DNA of 64,000 nt from Tardiphaga robiniae (GCF_013359755.1 NZ_JABMCJ010000087.1:20807-84806), one strand, 5' to 3'; numbered from the stretch's first letter, positions 42,071 through 51,485 are shown. Notes: generated by a model from the sequence alone, not told the origin. Program-made: numbers and translations.

Positions 42071-42886
42071 TCAGTTGAAGTATTCGGGCAGGGTGAAGCC
42101 GGCATAGAACTTGTCGCTCCGGATAGCGGTCTTGAACGTGTCCGATTGATAGGCCGCAACGATGTCCTTGGCCCACGGCGCCTCGGCATTGCCGCGGCGG
42201 ACGGCCACGACGTTAGTATAGGGCTTGGTCATCTTCTCGAGCGCAAAAGCCTCGGTCAGCTTCAGCCCGCTATAGATCGCGAAGTTGCCCTGCACGGCGG
42301 CGAAGTCGGCATCGCCGAGGGCACGCGGCGCCTGCGCGTTTTCCAGCGGCACGATCTTGATACCCTTCGGATTCTTGATCACGTCGAGCTCGGTGACATC
42401 GACCGGGTTGTTGTCCTTGATCTCGATCCAGCCGAGGTCGCGCAGAATCCACAGCGCGCGCTGCAGGTTCACGGGATCATTGGGCACCACCACGGTGGCG
42501 CCGGCCTTCACGGCATCGGATGTCTTGTGCTTGGTCGAATAGAGACCCATCGGCGGCGTCGGCACGGTGATGATGCCGGTCAGGTCGGTCTTCTGCCGCT
42601 GGTTATAGCTGTCGAGGAACACCGTGTGCTGCATCACATTGGCGTCGATGTCGTTCTTGAACACGGCGGTGTTGGCTTCCAGGCCCGTCGAGAACTCATA
42701 GTATTTGACGGTGTAGCCCTTCTTTTTCAGCTCGGGCTCGACGCCCTTCTTGAAGCCGTCGATATAGGGGCCGGGCACGAAACCGACCTTGAGTTCGGGT
42801 TTGGTGGCGGACTGCGCGTCGGCATGGTCGCCAAAGGAGACGAGTGCGAGCATCGCTGCAGCGATGACGGAGAGGGCGGTCTTCAT
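42071..42886 (-). CDS. MetQ/NlpA-family binding protein, orphan copy
   Basis: A 271-residue binding protein with signal peptide (1-24) and no lipobox Cys. The MetQ fold is seen in LKVGFVPGPYIDGFKKGV, DANVMQHTVFLDSYNQ, VVVPNDPVNLQRALWILRD and LGDADFAAVQGNFAIYSGLK. MetQ proteins bind methionine or related thioethers. It is co-transcribed (33-base gap) with an SsuA-type binding protein and has no permease of its own, so it may share MetNI encoded at 45.4-47.2 kb. Ligand divergence from the MetQ at 47256 is likely. Confidence 0.85.
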   Translation of the reverse strand: MKTALSVIAAAMLALVSFGDHADAQSATKPELKVGFVPGPYIDGFKKGVEPELKKKGYTVKYYEFSTGLEANTAVFKNDIDANVMQHTVFLDSYNQRQKTDLTGIITVPTPPMGLYSTKHKTSDAVKAGATVVVPNDPVNLQRALWILRDLGWIEIKDNNPVDVTELDVIKNPKGIKIVPLENAQAPRALGDADFAAVQGNFAIYSGLKLTEAFALEKMTKPYTNVVAVRRGNAEAPWAKDIVAAYQSDTFKTAIRSDKFYAGFTLPEYFN

Positions 42887-42919
42887 TGTCGTTGTCTTTC
42901 AGGGAATGTCAGAATGGGA

Positions 42920-43912
42920 TTACTTCGGCGCCCAGATCTTCACGTCGCTGGCATCGACCTTCACGGGGATCAGCTTTTCGTTGAAGAAGGCGTCGGCGAT
43001 GATCTGCTGCTCGGACAGGCCGGCTTTGGTGACGGCGCCGACCTTGTAGGAGCGGTGGCTGTTGGCTTCCTCGACGGTGGCGGCGTCGATGCCCCACAGG
43101 CTTGAGAGGAGCTTGGCGGCTTCCTTCGGTTCGGCCTTGGCCCATTTGCCGGTCTCATCGAGCTTCTTGAAAATGACGTTCAGGACGTCGCCGCGCTTGT
43201 CGGCATAGGCGGCCGACGAGAGATAGTAGCGCTTGTAGCTGGCAAGTCCGTTGCTGCCGTCCGCAAGCACGCGCGCATTGGACTGACGCTGCGCGCTGGT
43301 GAGGAACGGATCCCATGCCACCCACGCATCGACATTGCCGCCGACGAAAGCGATGCGGCCGTCGGCCGGCGGCAGATAGGCCGGCTGGATGTCCTTGAAG
43401 GTGAGGCCGGCTTTGCTCAGCGCGGCGAGCAGCAGGAAGTGGCTGCCGGCACCCTTGGTTACCGCGACCTTCTTGCCCTTGAGATCGGCGACCGTCTTGA
43501 GCGGCGATTCCGCCGGCACCACGATGGCCTGCGCGGCAGGCGAGGCGGCTTCCTCGGCGATGTAAGCGAGCTTGGCGCCGGCCGCCTGCGCGAATAGCGG
43601 CACGGTGTCGGCGACGTCGGCGCCGAAGTCGACATTGTTGGTGTTGATGGCTTCGAGCAGCGGCAGGCCGCTGGTGAATTCATGCCAGCTGATCTTCACG
43701 CCGAGCGGCGCGAGCGCCTTCTCCAATTCGCCATTGGTCTTCAGCACGGCGATAAGCGTCGACGACTTCTGATAGCCGATGCGCACCGTGTCCGGTGTCT
43801 GTGCGCAGGCGAAGGAGACCGACAGCATGGAGGCCACGGCGGCCAGTTGCAGCGCCCGGGTGCGCCGGAACACGAAGCGTTCGATGAAGCGGGCGATGTG
43901 AATCGGAAGCAT
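42920..43912 (-). CDS. SsuA-type sulfonate binding protein, orphan copy 1
   Basis: A 330-residue binding protein of the aliphatic sulfonate/taurine/nitrate class: DTVRIGYQKSSTLIAVLK, WHEFTSGLPLLEAINTNNVDFG and DLKGKKVAVTKGAGSHFLL (positions about 45-150). The N-terminus from ATG 43912 has about 19 polar residues before a hydrophobic export segment. A TTG 13 codons upstream would lengthen it. No cognate SsuB/SsuC is in the window. It should supply sulfonate-like sulfur sources. Confidence 0.84.
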   Translation of the reverse strand: MLPIHIARFIERFVFRRTRALQLAAVASMLSVSFACAQTPDTVRIGYQKSSTLIAVLKTNGELEKALAPLGVKISWHEFTSGLPLLEAINTNNVDFGADVADTVPLFAQAAGAKLAYIAEEAASPAAQAIVVPAESPLKTVADLKGKKVAVTKGAGSHFLLLAALSKAGLTFKDIQPAYLPPADGRIAFVGGNVDAWVAWDPFLTSAQRQSNARVLADGSNGLASYKRYYLSSAAYADKRGDVLNVIFKKLDETGKWAKAEPKEAAKLLSSLWGIDAATVEEANSHRSYKVGAVTKAGLSEQQIIADAFFNEKLIPVKVDASDVKIWAPK

Positions 43913-44251
43913 GTTGGCACTGCTTTGCTGCTGATGTTTCGTGAGCAGCAAAGGTGCGAGAGCAGCGCGTTTCCGTCAATGAAATGGCCAACTGTAGTTC
44001 CGGGCGCGGCGATGCAGGCATGCTGCGATGGCCTTGTTGTGCAGCGGAAACGTTCTCTGCATGCCTTCCGGGTGGCTCCGGAAGAGCAGGTTATTTCCCT
44101 GCGGCGGAGATGAAGCTGCTCCGGGAGCGGACCTGCGGATTGCAAAACTTGCAGACTGCCCGCGACCTTTGAAAGCACAATCTTCGCAATCGCGCGTAGC
44201 GTTTGACCATCACGCCCTTGCATCCCCCGGGCGCAAATGGAGCAACAGCGC
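43913..44251. other. Divergent control region between two SsuA-type genes
   Basis: No supported gene. CTTTGCTGCT (43923-43932) pairs with AGCAGCAAAG (43944-43953) around an eleven-base loop, just 5' of the minus-strand gene, so it lies in its leader or acts as an operator. I looked for a SAM-type riboswitch pattern and did not find one. Confidence 0.4.
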
Positions 44252-45214
44252 ATGTCCTATTCCCGACGATCTGTGGTCGCAGGTCTCTCCGCAGCACTGT
44301 TGCTGTCAGCCGGGCTCATCGCATCGCCAGCAACGGCGCAGGAGCTGAAGGAAATCCGCATCGGCTTCCAGAAGGCCGGCATCTTCCCGGCCGTGAAGCA
44401 GCGCGCGACGCTCGAAAAGGTGTTCAAGGAAAAGGGCGTCAGCGTCCGCTGGGTCGAATTCCAGTTCGGGCCGCCGATCCTTGAAGCCATCAATACCGGC
44501 AATGTCGACTTCGGCTATGCCGGCGACGCGCCGCCGATTTTCGCGCAGGCTGCGCGTGCCAATCTCGTCTATATCGCCGCCATCCCGTCGCGCGGCTACA
44601 ATCAAGGCATCGTTGTTCCCGACAATTCGCCGATCAGGACGCTCGCCGATCTCAAGGGCAAGAAGGTCGGCTTCGGCAAGGGATCGAGCGCGCATAACAC
44701 CATCATCGCCGCGCTGGAGAAGGCCGGACTGACCTATGCGGATATCACGCCGGTCTATCTCGGCCCCGCCGATGCGGTGGCGGCATTCGCCGGTGGTAAT
44801 ATCGACGCGTGGTCGATCTGGGATCCGTATCTGGCGCTCGCCGAGGGCAAACAGGCGCGGGTGATTGCCTTCTCCAAGGACGTGCAGGATTCCATTTCGT
44901 TCTTCCTCGCCAACAAGGATTTCACCACCAGGCATCCGGACATCGTCGCGCTGTTCAACAAGACCTTTGCCGATGAAGGGAAATGGGCCGAGGCCAATCG
45001 GCCGGAGGTCGCAACGAAGCTTCAGGAGGCGACCGGTGTCGACAAGGCTGCCACCACGCGCGCCGTCGAACGGTCGAACTACACGGTGGTGCCGATCAAT
45101 GACCGGATCATTGCCACCCAGCAGGAAACGGCGGATCGCTTCCACAAGCTCGGCCTGATCCCCAAGGCGATCAATGTGAAGGACATCGTCTGGACCTGGA
45201 CCCCGGGCTCCTGA
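44252..45214 (+). CDS. SsuA-type sulfonate binding protein, copy 2
   Basis: A 320-residue binding protein with leader SRRSVVAGLSAALLLSAG (possible Tat or Sec) and IRIGFQKAGIFPAVKQRATL, EFQFGPPILEAINTGNVDFG and DLKGKKVGFGKGSSAHNTI. ATG 44252 follows GGAG at proper spacing; ATG 44237 is less likely. It differs clearly from copy 1, suggesting another sulfonate ligand. A strong terminator follows, so it is transcribed apart from metNIQ although in the same direction. Confidence 0.85.
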   Translation: MSYSRRSVVAGLSAALLLSAGLIASPATAQELKEIRIGFQKAGIFPAVKQRATLEKVFKEKGVSVRWVEFQFGPPILEAINTGNVDFGYAGDAPPIFAQAARANLVYIAAIPSRGYNQGIVVPDNSPIRTLADLKGKKVGFGKGSSAHNTIIAALEKAGLTYADITPVYLGPADAVAAFAGGNIDAWSIWDPYLALAEGKQARVIAFSKDVQDSISFFLANKDFTTRHPDIVALFNKTFADEGKWAEANRPEVATKLQEATGVDKAATTRAVERSNYTVVPINDRIIATQQETADRFHKLGLIPKAINVKDIVWTWTPGS

Positions 45215-45228
45215 GCTCCCGAAAACTC

Positions 45229-45276
45229 GCCGGGAGACGATTAGCGCTGTCACCAGCCGTCTCCCGGCACTCTTTT
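45229..45276 (+). terminator. Intrinsic terminator after the SsuA-type gene
   Basis: GCCGGGAGACG (45229-45239) pairs with CGTCTCCCGGC (45258-45268), followed by ACTCTTTT. This is a clear rho-independent terminator between the binding-protein gene and metN. Confidence 0.8.
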
Positions 45277-45421
45277 ACTCCCACAGGCCATTGAAACCGC
45301 TGGATTTTCCTCATTTGTGCAGTGCGGTTGAAATAATGCCCGAAATCAGTAGGTTGCAGCCACGGCGCCCGCGACACGCAGGCCGGCCCCGTGCTTCACA
45401 ACTGCGCAGAAACGTCATTCA

Positions 45422-46543
45422 ATGAACGCTCCCCTGTCCAAGCCGACCGGAGCGCCCGTGCCAGTTCTCGATCCGCAAGATCCTGGCCAACAAGGGCGTG
45501 CCATCATCTCCTTCGATGGCGTCAGCAAGATCTTCCCGTCGCGGAAGGATTCCGCCGAGGTGAAGGCGGTCGACACGATCAACCTCGTGGTGCCCGAAGG
45601 CGCCATTGTCGGCGTGATCGGCAAGAGCGGCGCCGGCAAGTCGACGCTGATCCGCCTGATCAACGGACTTGAACAGCCGACCCGCGGCAAGGTCACCGTC
45701 GACGGCCTCGACATCGGATCGCTGGATGAGAAGGCGCTGCGCCAGGCGCGCCGCTCCATCGGCATGATCTTCCAGCATTTCAACCTGCTGTCGTCGCGCA
45801 CGGCCTTCGACAATATCGCGCTGCCGCTGGAAATCGCCGGCACGCCGCGCAAGGACATCAAGGGAATCGTCGAGCCGCTGCTCGACATGGTCGGTCTTGC
45901 CGACAAGCGCGACCGTTATCCGGCCGAACTCTCCGGGGGCCAGAAGCAGCGCGTCGGTATCGCACGCGCGCTCGCCACCAAACCGAAAGTGCTGCTGTCG
46001 GACGAGGCGACTTCCGCGCTCGATCCCGAGACCACCGCGCAGATCATCGCGCTGCTCAAGCAGATCAATGCCGATCTCAACCTGACCATCCTCTTCATCA
46101 CCCATGAAATGTCCGTGGTGAAGAAGCTGGCTCAGCGCGTCGCCGTGATGGAAGGCGGCCAGATCATCGAGCAGGGCACGACCTACGAGATCTTCTCCAA
46201 GCCGACCCATGCGACCACCAAGCGTTTCGTCGGCGAAGTCACCGGCGGCAATGTGCCGGAATGGCTGCAAAGCAAGCTGCTGGCCGACTATGCGCCGGGC
46301 CGTCAGGCCGTGATCCGCATCGCCTTCACCGGCGCCGATGCCGATGAGCCCGTACTCTCGCGGCTAACGCGTGCCTATGGCGTCGACTTCAACATCATGC
46401 ATGGCCAGATCGAATATGTTGTCGATCATCCGTTCGGTACGCTGATCGCCTCCGTCGCGGCCGAGCCCGAGCTGCAGGCGAAGCTGATCGCCGATCTCAC
46501 CGCGACCCGCAACACCGTGGAGCATCTCGGCTATGTCGCCTGA
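45422..46543 (+). CDS. metN: MetN, methionine ABC transporter ATPase
   Basis: A 373-residue ATPase: Walker [13 protein letters not shown]-loop FQHFNLL, signature [15 protein letters not shown], Walker [13 protein letters not shown], switch ITHEMS. A C-terminal NIL/ACT-like domain (about 295-370), used in E. coli MetN for feedback by bound methionine, is present. The first about 28 residues precede the usual MetN start and could be a leader of unknown use. metI starts 11 bases inside its 3' end. Confidence 0.92.
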   Translation: MNAPLSKPTGAPVPVLDPQDPGQQGRAIISFDGVSKIFPSRKDSAEVKAVDTINLVVPEGAIVGVIGKSGAGKSTLIRLINGLEQPTRGKVTVDGLDIGSLDEKALRQARRSIGMIFQHFNLLSSRTAFDNIALPLEIAGTPRKDIKGIVEPLLDMVGLADKRDRYPAELSGGQKQRVGIARALATKPKVLLSDEATSALDPETTAQIIALLKQINADLNLTILFITHEMSVVKKLAQRVAVMEGGQIIEQGTTYEIFSKPTHATTKRFVGEVTGGNVPEWLQSKLLADYAPGRQAVIRIAFTGADADEPVLSRLTRAYGVDFNIMHGQIEYVVDHPFGTLIASVAAEPELQAKLIADLTATRNTVEHLGYVA

Positions 46544-47198
46544 ACTGATCAACATGATCCTGTGGTCGACGCTGGACACGCTCACCATGGTGGCGCTGGC
46601 TGGCATTTTCGGCACGCTGGCCGGCCTGCCGCTCGGCATCTTCCTGGCGACCAGCCGGGCCGGTGAGCTGTTCCCGGCGCCGAACGTCAATCGGCTGCTT
46701 GGTCTCGTCGTCAATGCCACGCGCTCGACGCCGTTTATCATTCTCGTCGTCGCCATCGTGCCGCTGACGCGGCTGATCGCCGGCACCTCGATCGGCACCA
46801 GCGCCGCCGTGGTGCCGCTGACCATCGCCGCGACGCCGTTCATTGCCAGGGTCATCGAAGGCGCGATCCGCGAAGTCGATCAGGGTCTGGTCGAGGCCGC
46901 GCGTGCCTTTGGCGCGAGCCCGCTGCAGATCGTCTGGAAGGTCTTGTTGCCTGAAGCGATGCCGGCGGTGACGCTGGCGCTCACGCTCGCGACCGTCAGC
47001 CTGATCGGTTATTCCGCCATGGTCGGCGCCGTCGGCGGCGGCGGGCTTGGCGATCTCGGCATCCGCTACGGCTATCAGCGCTTCATGCCGGAAGTCATGG
47101 CGACCGTTGTCGCCGTGCTGATCTGTCTCGTGCAGGGCGTGCAGAGCCTTGGCGACTTCATCTCGCGCCGCCTCGACAAGCGCACGCGACATTCCTGA
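46533..47198 (+). CDS. metI: MetI, methionine ABC transporter permease
   Basis: A 221-residue, five-helix permease. [20 protein letters not shown] and the loop [20 protein letters not shown] (about residue 130) are characteristic, with [20 protein letters not shown] near the end. It makes the homodimeric channel of MetNI. Its start overlaps metN. The frame ends 57 bases before metQ. Confidence 0.93.
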   Translation: MSPELINMILWSTLDTLTMVALAGIFGTLAGLPLGIFLATSRAGELFPAPNVNRLLGLVVNATRSTPFIILVVAIVPLTRLIAGTSIGTSAAVVPLTIAATPFIARVIEGAIREVDQGLVEAARAFGASPLQIVWKVLLPEAMPAVTLALTLATVSLIGYSAMVGAVGGGGLGDLGIRYGYQRFMPEVMATVVAVLICLVQGVQSLGDFISRRLDKRTRHS

Positions 47199-47255
47199 GT
47201 GGTCACCCGCTGCAGCGGGCCCGCTCACACTCGTTTACTCACAATGGAAAACACC

Positions 47256-48038
47256 ATGTCTCTTCGTCGCTATCTTCTCTCCATCCTCGCCTTCGCCGCG
47301 CTCACTGGTGCTGCCAGCGCCGAGACCATCAAGGTCGGCGTGACCCCCGGTCCGCATGCGCAGGTGCTGGAAGCTGCCAAGGCCGTCGCCGCCAAGAAGG
47401 GCCTCGACATCCAGATCGTCGAATTCTCCGATTACGTGGTGCCGAATGCGGCGCTGGAAGCCGGTGACCTGCAGGCCAATTCGTTCCAGCATCAGCCTTA
47501 TCTCGACAACCAGGTGGCCGATCGCAAATACAAGATCGTCGCTGTGGGCAACACCATCAACTTCCCGATGGGCATCTATTCGAAGAAGGTGAAGACCTGG
47601 GACGAGGTGAAGTCGGGCGCCACGCTGGCGATCCCGAACGATCCGACCAATGGCGGCCGCGTGCTGATCCTGCTGCGCGACAAGGGCATCATCAAGCTGA
47701 AGGACGGCGTCGGCTTCAAACCGAGCCTGCTCGACATCACCGACAATCCGAAGAAGCTGAAGATCACCGAGGTCGATGCCGCGCAGCTCCCGCGCACGCT
47801 GCCTGACGTCGATGTCGCAGGGATCAACACCAATTACGCCACCCAGGCCGGCCTCGATCCCGTCAAGGACGCGATCCTGCGCGAGGATCCGAAGGGGCCT
47901 TACGCCAACATCATCGCCGTGCGCGCCGCCGACAAGGACAAGCCCTGGGTCAAGACGCTGGTGGAGAGCTATCAGTCGCCGGAAGTGAAGGCGTTCATCG
48001 ATGAGAAGTTCAAGGGCTCGGTGCTCGCGACCTGGTAA
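47256..48038 (+). CDS. metQ: MetQ, methionine-binding protein
   Basis: A 260-residue protein with signal peptide (1-21, GAASAE) and the MetQ signature: IKVGVTPGPHAQVLEAAK, NSFQHQPYLDNQ, IPNDPTNGGRVLILLRDKG, PRTLPDVDVAGINTNYA. No lipobox Cys is seen, so it is soluble in the periplasm. It delivers methionine to MetNI. ATG 47256 has GGAA upstream; ATG 47244 is also in frame. A dispersed repeat follows and may end transcription. Confidence 0.92.
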   Translation: MSLRRYLLSILAFAALTGAASAETIKVGVTPGPHAQVLEAAKAVAAKKGLDIQIVEFSDYVVPNAALEAGDLQANSFQHQPYLDNQVADRKYKIVAVGNTINFPMGIYSKKVKTWDEVKSGATLAIPNDPTNGGRVLILLRDKGIIKLKDGVGFKPSLLDITDNPKKLKITEVDAAQLPRTLPDVDVAGINTNYATQAGLDPVKDAILREDPKGPYANIIAVRAADKDKPWVKTLVESYQSPEVKAFIDEKFKGSVLATW

Positions 48039-48050
48039 GGTCCTTCTCTT

Positions 48051-48207
48051 CCCTCCCCCTTGCGGGGAGGGTGGCCGGCCGCTTGGCCGGTCGGGTGGGG
48101 GTGCCACAAGCGGCGCCCTCACGTGGGGCAACCCCCACCCCGGCCTCCGCTTCGCTCGGCCGACCCTCCCCGCCTAGCGAAGCTTCGCTTCGCGCGGGGG
48201 GAGGGAT
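48051..48207. repeat. Dispersed palindromic repeat, family B, copy 1
   Basis: A block opening CCCTCCCCCTTGCGGGGAGG and closing with GCGCGGGGGGAGGG, with inner inverted segments GTGGGGGTGCC and the palindrome AGCGAAGCTTCGCT. Related sequence with the same CTCCCCGC-GCGGGGAG hairpins occurs at 61275-61407. It lies just after metQ. Confidence 0.6.
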
Positions 48208-48830
48208 TCCTCTGGCGTCCGTGCGCCATCGCATCTCCAAAATTTCAAAGAGCCACGCGCTCGCATTCTCGCGGCGCCAATGGCGTCCGAGTTTTGCGCA
48301 TTCCTTCACCCTCAATCGAGAGGGCGTGCGGAACGCCGGGTGCCCGTTGCACCCTTGGGCCTGATGCGATGCGGTCTTCCGCAATCTATAGAGTGCATCA
48401 GGACTTTCGGACGCGCTGGGCGAAGTGCCCGGCGTTCCGCCTGCGGTGTTTTTTCGGTTGCCTGCACATCTGCCTTGGCGAACGGCCCCATCACCAAAAT
48501 TAGTGTCCCAGGGCGGAGGGACAGGGTAGCCTCAAGCACTTAAGCCGGACGCGTTTCGATTTGGTCGTCCGTCACACTGTCCAGGGGTCTTTCCATCTCA
48601 AGGTCGACCGTGTCCTTGCCAGTGGCAGTGCTGGCGCAGATCCGTCCTGCCCGAAGACAGACGTCACCCCCAAACCGCGTGACGCCGCATCTCCGGCGTC
48701 CACCGCATCCAGCCCCGCGAACGTGACGATCGCGCTCGCCCCTCTCATCGAGGCCGGACGAGAGGGAATATAAACCTTATAGGGATTCTGTCAACGAGAG
48801 GTGGGAGAAAATATTCTTGCCCGCCCCACA
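48208..48830. other. Intergenic region without a supported gene
   Basis: About 620 bases between two repeats. Several overlapping ORFs exist on both strands but have no ribosome-binding sites, and their products are Arg/Cys/His-rich, as expected from GC-rich non-coding DNA. The stretch about 48360-48480 has the feel of repeated Bradyrhizobium intergenic sequence, which I cannot verify here. Confidence 0.4.
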
Positions 48831-48975
48831 CTCGTCATTCCGGGGCGCGGGTGCGCCTTCGCGCACGCGAACCCGGAATCTCAGCATGGGAATCTCTAGT
48901 CAGCGCAAAACACTCTGAGATTCCGGGTTCGCGCTTCGGCGGCATTGCCGCCTTCGCGCGCCCCGGAATGACGAG
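48831..48975. repeat. Dispersed palindromic repeat, family C, copy 1
   Basis: CTCGTCATTCCGGGGCGCG at the left end is mirrored exactly by CGCGCCCCGGAATGACGAG at the right. Inside, GCGAACCCGGAATCTCA mirrors TGAGATTCCGGGTTCGC. This 145-base element is familiar from Bradyrhizobium and Rhodopseudomonas genomes. A second copy is at 62232-62380. Confidence 0.75.
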
Positions 48976-49123
48976 CAGAGGTGGCCCGGCCTACAGCCGG
49001 ACATCCCATTTCCACACGCCATCCCCTTGAAATCCAACCGCAATCCGCCGGTCGCAGCGGGCAGGGGATGCGACCTCACATGAGGTTGAGACGCGCCGCG
49101 CAACGTGTTACCTGACGCGGCAC

Positions 49124-49197
49124 GCGGGTATAGCTCAATGGTAGAGCAGCAGCCTTCCAAGCTGAATACGAGGGTTCGATTCCCTCTACCCGCTCCA
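49124..49197 (+). tRNA. tRNA-Gly (anticodon UCC)
   Basis: A complete cloverleaf: acceptor GCGGGTA (49124-49130) pairs with TACCCGC (49187-49193). The D-arm AGCTCAATGGTAGAGC, anticodon loop CTTCCAA with TCC, and T-loop GGTTCGATTCC are all present. Discriminator T and an encoded CCA end it at 49197. It reads GGA and GGG codons. No integrase or duplicated 3' end was seen downstream. Confidence 0.95.
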
Positions 49198-49310
49198 ACC
49201 CTGTCTCAGTTTTTTCAGGTCTATCCGGTCAGTTACGATTGATCTCTGTATTGCCTTGTTTGCTTTTTCTACTTTAGGTAGTTTTTATTCACTGTTTGGG
49301 GCGTGGGTGG

Positions 49311-50147
49311 ATGCAGTCATTCGGTTGGATACGAAATCCTCTAAGCATCGTTGCTCTATTTATTTCACTCATCTACGGGATGAGCGCGCTGCTATTTGGA
49401 ACTTCGGTTGCCCGGTTGTCCCCAGGCAATCAGTCGGTGATGGTCTGGTTTATCGTCATCTTTCCTTTTGCTGTGTTGGGTGTTTTCGCTTGGTTGGTCG
49501 CGAAGCATCATCAGAAGCTCTATGGCCCCAGTGATTATCGAAGCGAGGACGTTTTTGCGTCGACGTTTCAGCCCGCCACTGCCAAAGAGATTGCGAGAAA
49601 GCTGGAAGCTGACGTCAAGACACAGCATGAAGAAGCGGCAGAAGGGTCAGAGATCGCAGGCCGAGAAGGCGCGGTAATCAAACCCGGTCCATTGCAATTT
49701 AAAATTAAATCTGAGGCAATCAGATCGGCGTATATTCTCGAAAACTTGGCGCTTCAAAGATTGGAGCGCGAAATTAAAGCTCCGCTTCTTCGGAACGTCA
49801 AATTAGCTGAGGGCCAAGTCGTAGATGGGATTTGGGAAAGGGGAGCATCGCTTACTATCATCGAAGTGAAGGTGCTGCGGCGAGGTCGATCTCCATCCCT
49901 CGTTCTCCGAGGTGGCCAGCGAGTGTTATCTAGAGCTAAGCAGCAGCTTATTCATTCAGAGAAATCGGTGCATACATTGCTTGTGTTAATCATCGAGGAT
50001 GACTCCGCGATGCAAGATGTTCATCGTCACATATCTCGCAGCGGCGAAGGGGAGAACCCCGACAGAACCAGAGTCTATCGAGCAAGCGAGTTACTCAAGC
50101 AGTTCGGCGACATACTAGGATCATCGAGCACTGGCGATGCCAATTAA
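49311..50147 (+). CDS. Membrane-anchored protein with PD-(D/E)XK-like motif
   Basis: A 278-residue protein of unknown family. Two transmembrane helices (about 11-29 and 44-64) are followed by a charged linker, then a soluble domain from about residue 130. Asp172 in VVDGIWERG, Glu185 and Lys187 in TIIEVKVLR form the D-(x12)-E-x-K spacing of PD-(D/E)XK nucleases, with a preceding helix Glu (YILENLALQ). The fold is inferred only. The gene is distinctly less GC-rich than its neighbours and lies just after a tRNA gene, which suggests acquisition by transfer. ATG 49311 is chosen; a TTG five codons upstream is possible. A role in defence or DNA processing is a guess. Confidence 0.6.
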   Translation: MQSFGWIRNPLSIVALFISLIYGMSALLFGTSVARLSPGNQSVMVWFIVIFPFAVLGVFAWLVAKHHQKLYGPSDYRSEDVFASTFQPATAKEIARKLEADVKTQHEEAAEGSEIAGREGAVIKPGPLQFKIKSEAIRSAYILENLALQRLEREIKAPLLRNVKLAEGQVVDGIWERGASLTIIEVKVLRRGRSPSLVLRGGQRVLSRAKQQLIHSEKSVHTLLVLIIEDDSAMQDVHRHISRSGEGENPDRTRVYRASELLKQFGDILGSSSTGDAN

Positions 50148-50360
50148 CTCATCTGCTCGAGCTTCAAAAAGCTTGACGCGCCTTGAGTTGTCCCGGCCCA
50201 TAACTGGGATTGTTGCTTCTCATAATGTCGTCGTGTTAGCGGCCGTCAAGATCTGCCTTTTGAACTGTGCCGCGAAATCACTCGCGTCTCGATAGGTTGC
50301 CGCTCGTTCGTTTACGGTCAATAACCGTCGTCTGTTGTCCAAAACGAGCCCGATATCCCC

Positions 50361-51485
50361 ATGACCGACCCCCGTTATTTCCCCGCCGCAAGCGCTTGGG
50401 ACAAAATCGATCCGCGCGCCGCCGGCTACGCGCCGGACAAGCTTGCTGCAGCGGTGGCGTTTGCGCAGGCCAATGAAACGCCGTGGCCGCGTGGCTTCTA
50501 TTACGATGACGGTCGCTATGCGCCGAATGTGGACTGGAATGAGGTCGGGCCATGGAGCGCGGTGCTCGGCCCGGTGCGCGAGCGCGGCGGCTCCGCGGGC
50601 ATGGTGCTGCAAAACGGTCGCGTGCTGGCGGCGTGGGGCGAGATCGCGCGGGCGGACATGACCTTCTCCATCGCCAAGAGCTATCTCGCCACGCTGACGG
50701 GCCTGGCTGTCGATGACGGGCTGATCGGGGATATCGACGAGCCGGTCACCAAGCGCGTGCCCGGGCCGCTGTTTGCCGATGCGCACAACGCCAAGGTTAC
50801 CTGGCGGCATCTGTTGGAGCAGACCAGCGAATGGCGCGGCGAGCTGTTCGGCAAGCCCGACCAGATCGATCACAACCGTCTGGTCGCGCCGAATGCCGAC
50901 AACAGCCGCAAGGGCGAGCTGCGCGAGCTGCAAACGCCGGGCAGCTTCTACGAATATAACGATGTGCGCGTGAACCTGCTGTCGCTCTGCCTGCTGAACC
51001 TGTTCAAGCACCCGCTGCCGGAGGTGCTGCGTGCGCGCATCATGGATCCGATCGGCGCGTCGAAGGACTGGGAGTGGGTCGGCTATGACAATTCCTTCGT
51101 CGAGATCGATGGCCAGCGGATGCAGTCGGTGCCGGGCGGCGGCCATTGGGGCGGCGGCATGTTCATCGGCGCGGAGGACCATGCGCGCTTCGGCCTGCTG
51201 ATGGCGCGCGGCGGCGACTGGAATGGAAAGCGGCTGCTGTCGCAGGCCTGGGTCGACGCGATGTGGACGCAGTCGTCACAGCAGCCGAATTACGGCTTCC
51301 TGTGGTGGCTGAACCGCGGGCCGCATGCCAACAAGAATGCGCCGGACACGGCGGTCTATGCGCTTGGTGCCGGCGGCAACATGATCTGGATCGATCGCGA
51401 GGCTGACATGATCGCGGTGACGCGGTGGCTGCCCAGCGCGAAGGCGCCGGAGTTTATCCGGCAACTGATCGCGGCGCGGAGCTAG
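50361..51485 (+). CDS. Serine hydrolase, class C beta-lactamase-like
   Basis: A 374-residue protein of the penicillin-binding-like hydrolase family without a signal peptide. The nucleophile motif is SIAK (S103, K106 in TFSIAKSYLA). The YxN motif lies in FYEYNDVRVN, and the third motif is probably LGAGGN near the C-terminus. Such cytoplasmic members are mostly esterases or amidases rather than true beta-lactamases. The start ATG 50361 has a poor ribosome-binding site. A copy of its last codons is found at 51884-51921 as a scar. Confidence 0.85.
   Translation: MTDPRYFPAASAWDKIDPRAAGYAPDKLAAAVAFAQANETPWPRGFYYDDGRYAPNVDWNEVGPWSAVLGPVRERGGSAGMVLQNGRVLAAWGEIARADMTFSIAKSYLATLTGLAVDDGLIGDIDEPVTKRVPGPLFADAHNAKVTWRHLLEQTSEWRGELFGKPDQIDHNRLVAPNADNSRKGELRELQTPGSFYEYNDVRVNLLSLCLLNLFKHPLPEVLRARIMDPIGASKDWEWVGYDNSFVEIDGQRMQSVPGGGHWGGGMFIGAEDHARFGLLMARGGDWNGKRLLSQAWVDAMWTQSSQQPNYGFLWWLNRGPHANKNAPDTAVYALGAGGNMIWIDREADMIAVTRWLPSAKAPEFIRQLIAARS

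Noticed and set aside
45277..45421. Possible SAM-type riboswitch before metN
   Set aside because: After the terminator I could find no stem arrangement or conserved SAM-II core; only scattered short complementarity.
48060..48773. Several ORFs between metQ and the tRNA gene
   Set aside because: They lie across repeats, are rich in Arg, Cys and Pro, and lack start signals.
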